Assembly (NCBI GenBank): GCA_900119535.1
Contig: FPJT01000007.1
Location: forward strand, 146,317-210,316
Length of the DNA: 64,000 bases
Direction: 5' to 3'
Origin: Ruminococcus sp. XPD3002
GTDB taxonomy: Bacteria > Bacillota > Clostridia > Oscillospirales > Ruminococcaceae
The notes beneath the pieces are model-generated. The model had not been told where the DNA came from. It searched no databases and saw only the letters and a program-made list of their open reading frames with translations. Positions 35,643 through 42,373 of the stretch are shown in pieces (position 1 is the stretch's first letter; every line of letters begins with the position of its first letter). Both the position numbers and the translations under genes were made by a program.

Positions 35643-36206
35643 TCAGACATTTTCCATTGAAGCTTTAAACGCCTTCAGCCATTCAGGAGCTATACCGTCA
35701 TAGAGCGTCAGTATCCCGTTCCTGTATTCGCCGACCTGGGAAAAACCGTTTTCGTTATCCCAGAATTCAGCTTCGCTGCAATAGGGCAGAACAGCGGCAA
35801 GGTCGCTGAAACGCTTGTCATAACGGCGCTTAACATCCTCCGACGGGATATCATGTCCGCCTTTTCTTACCCGGTTTTCGATGCGGCTGAGACTTTCTTC
35901 GCATGAGCTTACGCCGATATAGCACAGCTTTACGTAATAGCCTGCTTCAATCGCACGTCTGATAGTTTTCAGCGTTCTTACACCTGAGAGCGTTGTCTCC
36001 TGAGTGAAGCTTATCCCTTTTCTGATGCATTCATCAATAAGACGTATCGCCTCTTTTCCGCCTTTTATACGATCGCCGCCATATTCAGCATTTATCTTGT
36101 CTGTATCTATGACAAGTCCGAGGTCACTGTTCTTCCTTACAAGAACTCCCGTCAGACTGCTCTTTCCTACACCATTGACTCCGCCTATGATAGTATATTT
36201 CTTCAC
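35643..36206 (-). CDS. Zeta-toxin-like P-loop kinase/ATPase
   Basis: 187 residues starting with GTG (GTGAAGAAATATACT) after GGTGG. IIGGVNGVGKSSLTGVL is Walker A (residues 9-16); LVIDTDKINAEYGG, GISFTQETTLSG and YYVKLCYIGVSS fit the zeta toxin/'predicted ABC-type ATPase' family, whose toxin members phosphorylate UDP-N-acetylglucosamine; RIENRVRKGGHDIP carries the typical R-x-x-x-G-G-H. No epsilon-type antitoxin gene is adjacent, so it may be a solitary kinase. It is flanked by the 29-bp direct repeats. Confidence 0.82.
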   Translation of the reverse strand: MKKYTIIGGVNGVGKSSLTGVLVRKNSDLGLVIDTDKINAEYGGDRIKGGKEAIRLIDECIRKGISFTQETTLSGVRTLKTIRRAIEAGYYVKLCYIGVSSCEESLSRIENRVRKGGHDIPSEDVKRRYDKRFSDLAAVLPYCSEAEFWDNENGFSQVGEYRNGILTLYDGIAPEWLKAFKASMENV

Positions 36207-36245
36207 TTATATCCACCACACTTTGCATAAGCAATGAAAACGTCG

Positions 36246-36274
36246 GGCGTTTTCATGTCTATCACGACCTTTCA
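36246..36274. repeat. 29-bp direct repeat, copy 2
   Basis: Identical to 35600-35628; here it covers the last codons and stop of the GNAT gene, and reads into a 16-codon dead frame instead of a full gene. Confidence 0.85.
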
Positions 36275-36747
36275 TCTGCTCTCATCTTCCTATAAAAAAC
36301 AAGCGTAAGTTTTTCGTTTATAATCTCAGTTTTGCCAGTCCGCTTATATCCAAGCTCTTCATAAAAACGGCACAGCGCTTCCTCTTGCAGGATAGTATCA
36401 AGCTCCCAGCAGTTACCGCCATGAATCTTTTCGGCTTCGAGAACCGCTTTTCCTGCAATGCCCTTATGTCTGTGCTCCGGAAGAACGAAAACAGGCGATA
36501 TCCTCTTAGCAGAACCCTTTCCTTTGTCTATTATCCGAATTGCACCGACACTCTTACTGTCAGCTTCTATTATGTAGTAGTATGTGAAAGGCTGTTCAAG
36601 ACGTTCTATCATTCGTTCAAGACTTTCCGCAGCAGGATTAGTCTCAGTGTCATTGTACTTTGTATAAAGTCCGGAAAAAGCCTCGACCTGCATTTCCCAT
36701 ATACAGCGTGCATCGTTTACAGTTGCTTTTTTCAGCTCTACCTTCAT
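36262..36747 (-). CDS. GNAT family N-acetyltransferase
   Basis: 161 residues from ATG at 36745-36747 (GGGGAG site). MKVELKKATVNDARCIWEMQVEAF opens the fold; SPVFVLPEHRHKGIAGKAVLEAEKIHG is motif A with HRHKGIAG acetyl-CoA loop; LCRFYEELGYKRTGKTEIINEKLTLVFYRK closes it. First gene after the T-box leader, so its expression should rise when tyrosine is scarce if the leader works as predicted. Substrate unknown. Confidence 0.88.
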   Translation of the reverse strand: MKVELKKATVNDARCIWEMQVEAFSGLYTKYNDTETNPAAESLERMIERLEQPFTYYYIIEADSKSVGAIRIIDKGKGSAKRISPVFVLPEHRHKGIAGKAVLEAEKIHGGNCWELDTILQEEALCRFYEELGYKRTGKTEIINEKLTLVFYRKMRADERS

Positions 36748-36767
36748 AGCTTTCTCCCCGCGATCAA

Positions 36768-37025
36768 ACAAAAAGCCCTGACACTCCGCAAAGGAATGTC
36801 AGGGACGAATTTACTCGTGTTACCACCCTGTTTTATGCGTGGATACGCACCTCATTGCGCTGTAACGGGCTTACCCGTCCGAACCTACTTCATTTGCTGA
36901 GTTCACCTCAGCCGACCTCGGCACGGCAGCTCCCGAATGTAATTTCCTCTGCGCCCTCATCCCCTTCCACCACACGGGAACTCTCTGTATCAGGCTCTGC
37001 ACAGGCTTTATCCGTTCATAGCTTT
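36768..37025 (-). promoter_or_regulatory. T-box leader, probably tyrosine-specific
   Basis: Minus-strand leader with the T-box AGGGTGGTAACACG (36816-36829; consensus AGGGTGGNACCGCG) followed by a terminator CCCTGACA...TGTCAGGG plus CTTTTTG at 36768-36804. The UGGU of the bulge pairs with ACCA, fitting a tRNA with discriminator A such as tRNA-Tyr. In the Stem I region AAATTACATTC offers TAC (36939-36941) as specifier. Uncharged tRNA should stabilise the antiterminator and allow transcription of GNAT, zeta-like, nuclease-like and tyrS genes. Confidence 0.88.
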
Positions 37026-37031
37026 TTTACT

Positions 37032-37060
37032 ATGATAACATATCTTTCACAAAATGTCAA
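37032..37060 (-). promoter_or_regulatory. Promoter of the T-box/tyrS operon
   Basis: TTGACA, 17 bp, TATCAT on the minus strand; start of transcription expected near 37025. Confidence 0.85.
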
Positions 37061-37103
37061 GGGCGGCGCTTTAATTAAATCAGTAAAATATATTCCACCT
37101 CTA

Positions 37104-37132
37104 TTGACTTTTCTTTCCTCTTAGTGTATAAT
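37104..37132 (+). promoter_or_regulatory. Promoter of tRNA-Thr
   Basis: TTGACT, 17 bp, TATAAT, 15 bp before the mature tRNA. Confidence 0.85.
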
Positions 37133-37147
37133 TATTAAGGTCGAATT

Positions 37148-37223
37148 GCTGATGTGGCACAGTCGGTAGCGCAACGCCTTGGTAAGGCGTAGGTCGTCGG
37201 TTCAAGTCCGATCATCAGCTCCA
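37148..37223 (+). tRNA. tRNA-Thr(GGT)
   Basis: 76 nt with encoded CCA: acceptor GCTGATG/CATCAGC, D arm GCAC...GCGC, anticodon stem ACGCC/GGCGT around TTGGTAA (anticodon GGT), T arm GTCGG-TTCAAGT-CCGAT, discriminator T. Confidence 0.96.
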
Positions 37224-37253
37224 TAAAGGTGAAACGATATGGATTCACAAGGA

Positions 37254-37287
37254 AAAACTCCCGAATATTCGGGAGTTTTTTTGTTTC
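37254..37287 (+). terminator. Terminator of tRNA-Thr
   Basis: AAACTCCCGAATATTCGGGAGTTTTTTTG: an ACTCCCGAA/TTCGGGAGT stem with a seven-T tail. Confidence 0.9.
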
Positions 37288-37387
37288 AGGTGCAGAGTAT
37301 TGGGTAGAATATGGACTTCCGGAACGATGTTTGCAGCAATAACCTACTTGTTACAGATATTGAGAACGCATTTCTTGTAATCTCCTC

Positions 37388-37446
37388 TTGACAAAATGTG
37401 TCTGTTCTGTTATACTGTATATATAGTCACATATACAGTATAACAG
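37388..37446 (+). promoter_or_regulatory. Promoter and palindromic operator of the YtrA-type operon
   Basis: TTGACA (37388), 17 bp, TATACT (37411). A perfect 16-bp inverted repeat, CTGTTATACTGTATAT at 37407-37422 and its complement at 37431-37446 with an 8-bp gap, covers the -10 box and transcript start. This is the expected autoregulatory site of the GntR/YtrA protein encoded next. Confidence 0.88.
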
Positions 37447-37458
37447 AAGGAAGTAATT

Positions 37459-37830
37459 ATGGTCATTGTAATAAAGAATAAATCAGAACTGCCGATCTAC
37501 GAGCAGATAAAGCAGCAGATGAAAGCGCAGATACTCGACGGTTCGTTAAGGGAGGACGAACAGCTTCCCTCTATCCGTCAGCTTGCGCGTGATCTAAAGA
37601 TCAGCGTTATAACAACAACAAGAGCCTACAACGATCTCCTTGACGAGGGGTTCATAACCTCTATAACAGGCAAGGGCTACTATGTTGCGCCGCGCAACAA
37701 CGAACTGCTGCGAGAGCGTATGCTATTTGAAATGGAAGAAGGATTGCAAAAAGCGATCGAAAACGGACGGAATGCAGGACTCACCGATGACGAGATCGCT
37801 GCTGCCCTGAAAAAATTTATGGAGGACTGA
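37459..37830 (+). CDS. GntR-family regulator, YtrA subfamily
   Basis: 123 residues: winged helix (ELPIYEQIKQQMKAQILDGSLREDEQLPSIRQLARDLKISVITTTRAYNDLLDEGFI) and the short dimerising tail (EMEEGLQKAIENGRNAGLTDDEIAAALKKF) of the YtrA type, with no ligand-binding domain. Such regulators repress an adjacent ABC transporter operon; the palindrome overlapping the promoter fits that. The stop is 1 bp before the ATPase gene. Confidence 0.95.
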   Translation: MVIVIKNKSELPIYEQIKQQMKAQILDGSLREDEQLPSIRQLARDLKISVITTTRAYNDLLDEGFITSITGKGYYVAPRNNELLRERMLFEMEEGLQKAIENGRNAGLTDDEIAAALKKFMED

Positions 37831-37831
37831 T

Positions 37832-38716
37832 ATGGAAAACATTCTTGAAATAAACGGACTATGCAAAACTTACAGAGACTTCTCGCTGAAGAACGTCACC
37901 TTTGCCCTGCCGAAAGGCTATATCATGGGATTTGTCGGACAGAACGGCTCAGGCAAGACAACAACGATCCGTTCCGTTATGAATATGACTAAGGCAGACA
38001 GCGGAAGCATAAGCGTATTCGGACTGGACAGTGTAAAGGACTCCATCGAGATCAAACAGCGTCTCGGCGTGGTTTTCGACAGCATGTACCTTGCCGAGCA
38101 TCTCACAGCCAAGCAGATAGAACAGCAGATACGTCCCTTCTACAAGAACTGGAACAGCGATGATTTCTTCGCATCACTGAAGCGGTTCAGCCTGCCCGAT
38201 GACCGCAGTGTCGGTGACTTTTCAAAGGGAATGAAAATGAAGCTTATGATAGCGATAGCTCTCGCACACAAGCCCGAACTTCTCATTCTCGATGAACCTA
38301 CAAGCGGACTCGATCCAGTTGCCCGTGATGAGCTTCTCGATATACTTTCGGACTACATTCTCGACGAGAACCGGGGAATACTCTTCTCCACTCATATAAC
38401 CGCTGATGTTGAACGCATTGCCGACTATGTAACTATCCTCCATAACGGCACGGTATGGTTCACAGGCAGCAAGGACGACCTTACAGAGAGCTATGCCGTT
38501 GTCAAGGGTGATGAGGACGCTATACCCGAAGGACTGAAGGAACGTATGATAGGCTTTCACAGCTATCGCAACGGTTTCGAGGCTATGATAAGAACTGAAG
38601 ATATGAGATCTCTGCCCGAAACGCTGGTGTGCGAAAAGGCAAGCATCGATGAAATACTGGTATACATCGCTAAGGAGGCTAAGAATGCAGGACATACTGA
38701 AAGTGATACGCTTTGA
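37832..38716 (+). CDS. ABC-2 type transporter ATP-binding protein
   Basis: 294 residues: Walker A GQNGSGKTTT (about 36-45), Q-loop region, signature variant VGDFSKGMKMKLMIAIAL, Walker B LLILDEPTSGLDP, and H-loop STHITADVERIA. Pairs with the two following permeases as an exporter, in the YtrB position of a ytrA-type operon. Ends 32 bp inside the next gene. Confidence 0.95.
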   Translation: MENILEINGLCKTYRDFSLKNVTFALPKGYIMGFVGQNGSGKTTTIRSVMNMTKADSGSISVFGLDSVKDSIEIKQRLGVVFDSMYLAEHLTAKQIEQQIRPFYKNWNSDDFFASLKRFSLPDDRSVGDFSKGMKMKLMIAIALAHKPELLILDEPTSGLDPVARDELLDILSDYILDENRGILFSTHITADVERIADYVTILHNGTVWFTGSKDDLTESYAVVKGDEDAIPEGLKERMIGFHSYRNGFEAMIRTEDMRSLPETLVCEKASIDEILVYIAKEAKNAGHTESDTL

Positions 38717-39437
38717 TTTTCTTACGATGAGCTCTGTTTCTATGGGAGAACTGGTATTTGTCATACTGTTCTGTCTGGTCCTTAGTATGCTTCTGTCACC
38801 GCTTATCGCTGTAATGATAACCTTCTGTGTATTCGGTTTCGTTTATCCTTTGCAGGATATCGCCGAAAGGAACGGGTTCAGCAAGCTCTACGGCACTCTT
38901 CCCGTCGACCGCAGAAACGTCACAAGGGCAAGGTTCATATACATATTTGCAGCATTTCTGATATGTGAGTTAACAGAACTGGTAATTGCAGCTTCATCAA
39001 CGATACTGGATCTTAACAAGCTCATATTCAATATCGATCGGAGTGCGGAACGAAGCAGAGAAATGCTTACCTATATGCACATGATATATGACACTCCTGC
39101 TGTAGTGTATCTTGCTGTATTTGCTGTAGCTGCGGTTTGCTGCATAGCTGAGGCTTATATGGAAATGATGAGTCAGATATACGGCAGGGAAAACCTCTTC
39201 CGTTCGGTGATGATAGGTATCGCAGCGCTGTCGGCTGTGATAGGCGGAGTGTATTTACTCTCATCGCACACCACGCTGATACCGCAGTTTCATCTGATGC
39301 AAATGGCAGAGAACTATGCAGCAATATCCGTCAGCGAGTCCGTCATATTCGGCGCAGCTTCCAATGCAGCAATGCTTGCCGTCTGTCTTGTATTCGGCGA
39401 GATAACGACACGCATAGTGTCTGAGCGTGAGATATAG
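38685..39437 (+). CDS. ABC-2 type permease (first)
   Basis: 250 residues from ATG at 38685 (AAGGAGG site); the longer frame from 38649 is unlikely. Six hydrophobic segments in the ABC-2 pattern (for example LVFVILFCLVLSMLLSPLIAVMI and ALSAVIGGVYLL). MQDILKVIRFDFLTM and YGTLPVDRRNVTRARFIY, where the 'LP(V/I)xRxxVxxxR' motif is common to this permease group, support the call. Substrate unknown; related Ytr operons respond to cell-wall antibiotics. Confidence 0.85.
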   Translation: MQDILKVIRFDFLTMSSVSMGELVFVILFCLVLSMLLSPLIAVMITFCVFGFVYPLQDIAERNGFSKLYGTLPVDRRNVTRARFIYIFAAFLICELTELVIAASSTILDLNKLIFNIDRSAERSREMLTYMHMIYDTPAVVYLAVFAVAAVCCIAEAYMEMMSQIYGRENLFRSVMIGIAALSAVIGGVYLLSSHTTLIPQFHLMQMAENYAAISVSESVIFGAASNAAMLAVCLVFGEITTRIVSEREI

Positions 39438-39449
39438 GAGGATACGAAA

Positions 39450-40199
39450 ATGAATAATGACAGAAAAAGAATATTCTCAATTATGCGCGCTGACCTTATC
39501 ATGATGAACGGCGGCAGGAACAATCTTAAGCTGATCGTACTCATAATGTGCCTCACATTCGGTGCAATGACCTATATTGCACCGTTTATGGCGATACTCC
39601 TACCGCCTCTCATGAGCTTTTTCTTAGTGCCCATGCTGTTCGGGAACGAGATGAAATACCACTGCGAGAGATTGAACACCGTCCTTCCCGTAAGCAGAAA
39701 GGATGTTGCAGATTCACGCTTTTTGCTGACAATGTCGCTGTATACGGGGATAAGTCTGCTGTTCTATGTATTTATGGTCCTTGCGGTCATAAATCAGCAG
39801 CATCAGGGCATCATACTCTTCCTTTCGTCCTTCAATGCACCCTATGCCGCTGCATTTTCAACAGGAGCTGTTATCATCTCGGGCAAACTGCGAAAGTACT
39901 TCTCAAACGTCGGAAAGTCGTCAGGAGAAGCGAAAACAGGCGGGATACGCAAGGCAGGGATGAAAGAATATATCCGTGCTGTCGTCGTTTCGGGTTTACT
40001 TATATTCCTTTTCCTGCTTGTTTTTGCAGATCTTCTTCCGACTATCCCTCTGCTTGAATTCGTCGCTGACCTTATGCGTATACTCGGAAATGCTGCCGAC
40101 GGAATGCTGCTTTTTGCTGCATTTCTGACCATTGCTGCACTGTCAGTGACCTACAGATATATATGCACCGTATGCGAATACGAAGACAAAGAGCTGTGA
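39450..40199 (+). CDS. ABC-2 type permease (second)
   Basis: 249 residues, same fold as its neighbour: DRKRIFSIMRADLIMMNGGRNN, LNTVLPVSRKDVADSRF and six membrane segments (for example LIMCLTFGAMTYIAPFMAILLPPLM and YIRAVVVSGLLIFLFLLVFADLL). Probably forms a heterodimeric membrane part with the first permease. GGAGG site; 12 bp gap before, 11 bp after. Confidence 0.85.
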   Translation: MNNDRKRIFSIMRADLIMMNGGRNNLKLIVLIMCLTFGAMTYIAPFMAILLPPLMSFFLVPMLFGNEMKYHCERLNTVLPVSRKDVADSRFLLTMSLYTGISLLFYVFMVLAVINQQHQGIILFLSSFNAPYAAAFSTGAVIISGKLRKYFSNVGKSSGEAKTGGIRKAGMKEYIRAVVVSGLLIFLFLLVFADLLPTIPLLEFVADLMRILGNAADGMLLFAAFLTIAALSVTYRYICTVCEYEDKEL

Positions 40200-40210
40200 G
40201 GTGATACTCT

Positions 40211-42133
40211 ATGAAAAAACTACTCGGAATTGCGGCTTCACTTCTCTGCTCCGCAGCTATACTGGTGAATCCGCCTTTACTTTCTGCAAGAGCCGAGGAT
40301 ATCGTTTTCCCTTCGGGAGTAAGTCAGAGCGATTTTGAATTTTTGCTTGATTTTCAGGAAAACGATATAGATATGGCTGAAAAAAAGTGGGGAGCTACCG
40401 CGATAGGTGCATTCAATGCCGATGAAGTCCTCTGCACGGGATATTATGCCTGTACCGATTCCGCACTGAATGCCCATACCGATGAGAACTCGGTATTTGA
40501 ATGGGGAGAGGTCTCGCAGACTCTTATATGGGTAAGCGCAATGCAGCTGTGGGAACAGGGAAAGCTTGACCTTGACCGTGACATCAGGGACTACCTGCCT
40601 GACGGATTCTTCAGGCATCTCACCTACGATGAACCTATCACTATGATCGATCTGATGAATGGCACCGCAGGCTGGCAGGAAAGTTCATCTCAGATATGGA
40701 AAAAGGACGAGGCTTCTGTACTGTCCCTTGCCGACGAGCTTCAAGCAGCCGAGCCTTTACAAGTCTACCGTCCCGGTGAGGTACCTGTCGGTTCACTTTA
40801 CAGTGCGGCTGTTGCAGGCTATGTTATCGAGTGCGCTGCGGGACAGGACTACTGCGGCTACGTTCATGAACATATACTTGAACCTCTCGGAATGGAGCAC
40901 ACTTCCATAGCCCCGACTCACAGCGATAATCCGTGGGTATATGAACAGCGCAGGAAAATGAAGACATACGAAAAGGGTGCTGCTCTGACAGACAAGGGAA
41001 CTTGTCTGAACTATCTTACCCTCTATCCGGCAGGCTCCGCAGTAAGCACACTTCCCGACCTGATGACTTTTTCTCAGGCTCTGCTGGACGAAGATTCTCC
41101 GCTGTTTCAGAGTGCCGATACCCGTGCGGAGCTCTTCAGTGCCACATCTTTTTACGGCGGATCGGATATTCCACTGTCCGCTCACGGCTTGCAGTGTCAG
41201 GAATTCGCAGTCCGTACATACGGTCACGAGGGAGCAACTGCGGCAAGCCACGTAAAAATGCTCCTTGATCCCGAGTCCGGACTCGGACTTGTGGTGATGA
41301 TAAATCAGTCTGACGACGATAATCACTACTTCCTTGACTTCCCCGAATGGTTCTTCGGTACGCTTTCTTCGCGGAAATACGCTGACAGTACATCGAAGGA
41401 TGTTAAACTCAGCAGGTATTATCTGCCTGCGGAGCTTCCGCGTACAGGTATACTTAAATTCATCACATTCTTTAATGCGGTCAGAGTAGAGCATGTTCAG
41501 AGCATCGGCAGCGGTGCATATCAGTTGATTTATGATGCAGAGGATGAATACGGACTTTCAGATGTTAATAAAGAAAGCAAGAAAAGGCTCATCAAACAGA
41601 CAAATTTCAATGCTGTTAAAGAGGGCGCCATACTTATGGGAACAGAGGACTATAATGACGGCACATCGGTCCTCTCTTATGCTCAGCTCGTAAATATGCC
41701 TGTACACAGCGGAGTTTTGGAGCCCCACTATACTGCTGAGCTCTGCCTGTTTACGGCTTATCTCCTACTCGCCGTTGCTGCCGTTTACCTCATGCTCATA
41801 CGCCGCAAGCTGAAAAAGCACAATGCTTACAGCCCTTGCAAGGGTTCCGCAATAATGAAGGCAGGACAGACAGCGTGGCTTGCTTCTGTGTTGATATTAC
41901 TCATCACATACACCGTTTACGTAAGCAGTAACGGCATCATGAGCAGTGCAGTCTCTGCATTCATAGGCATATCGCAGACTATTTGTATGACCGTATGTGC
42001 AGCAGCTGCAATATCGGCTCTTGTGGGAGTAATTTCAGAAAAGCGCCGCATTTTCCGCTATATCACAAACGCTTTAGGCAACATCACTGTTATCGCAGCG
42101 ATAACAGTCTTTGAGATGTACAAATTCCGGTAA
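40211..42133 (+). CDS. Beta-lactamase-fold membrane protein, catalytic residues lost
   Basis: 640 residues: signal peptide (about 1-28), serine beta-lactamase/class C-like domain (about 50-390) and about four C-terminal membrane helices from 515. The SxxK active-site motif, which in relatives reads GS(V/I)SK before T, is here GEVSQT: E100 replaces the nucleophile serine and Q103 the general-base lysine. YxN is Y197-S-A199. The third motif survives as YGHEG. It should therefore not hydrolyse beta-lactams or peptides and may bind ligand as a sensor or accessory to the upstream ABC transporter, whose operon it closes. Confidence 0.85.
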   Translation: MKKLLGIAASLLCSAAILVNPPLLSARAEDIVFPSGVSQSDFEFLLDFQENDIDMAEKKWGATAIGAFNADEVLCTGYYACTDSALNAHTDENSVFEWGEVSQTLIWVSAMQLWEQGKLDLDRDIRDYLPDGFFRHLTYDEPITMIDLMNGTAGWQESSSQIWKKDEASVLSLADELQAAEPLQVYRPGEVPVGSLYSAAVAGYVIECAAGQDYCGYVHEHILEPLGMEHTSIAPTHSDNPWVYEQRRKMKTYEKGAALTDKGTCLNYLTLYPAGSAVSTLPDLMTFSQALLDEDSPLFQSADTRAELFSATSFYGGSDIPLSAHGLQCQEFAVRTYGHEGATAASHVKMLLDPESGLGLVVMINQSDDDNHYFLDFPEWFFGTLSSRKYADSTSKDVKLSRYYLPAELPRTGILKFITFFNAVRVEHVQSIGSGAYQLIYDAEDEYGLSDVNKESKKRLIKQTNFNAVKEGAILMGTEDYNDGTSVLSYAQLVNMPVHSGVLEPHYTAELCLFTAYLLLAVAAVYLMLIRRKLKKHNAYSPCKGSAIMKAGQTAWLASVLILLITYTVYVSSNGIMSSAVSAFIGISQTICMTVCAAAAISALVGVISEKRRIFRYITNALGNITVIAAITVFEMYKFR

Positions 42134-42197
42134 GCATTTCGGATGATATCCATAAAGAGCATGATCTTTGAATATCCCGACTAATAGTGTGTACTGA

Positions 42198-42226
42198 GTA
42201 ACCGCCAAAAGGCGGTTACTTTTTTG
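42198..42226 (+). terminator. Terminator of the YtrA-type operon
   Basis: GTAACCGCC-AAAA-GGCGGTTAC followed by six T. The sequence just before it (GTGTACTGA) resembles the start of the dispersed element at 45724. Confidence 0.9.
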
Positions 42227-42255
42227 TATCCCGAAAACTCCGACAGGTGTCACAA

Positions 42256-42295
42256 TAAAAAAAGTCTTATCCCCGCTGTCACACAGGGATAAGAC
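42256..42295 (-). terminator. Terminator of the 42374 gene
   Basis: Minus strand GTCTTATCCC...GGGATAAGAC followed by seven T. Confidence 0.88.
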
Positions 42296-42373
42296 CATTT
42301 ACGGAATAATAATTCCTAAATTCTCTCATTATATCGTTCGGTGCGGCTCCGTACCAACGTGTCGGAGCATTGT

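Noticed and set aside
35643-36206. Complete epsilon-zeta toxin-antitoxin pair
   Set aside because: No small epsilon-like antitoxin frame is adjacent; the neighbours are GNAT and PD-(D/E)XK-like genes.
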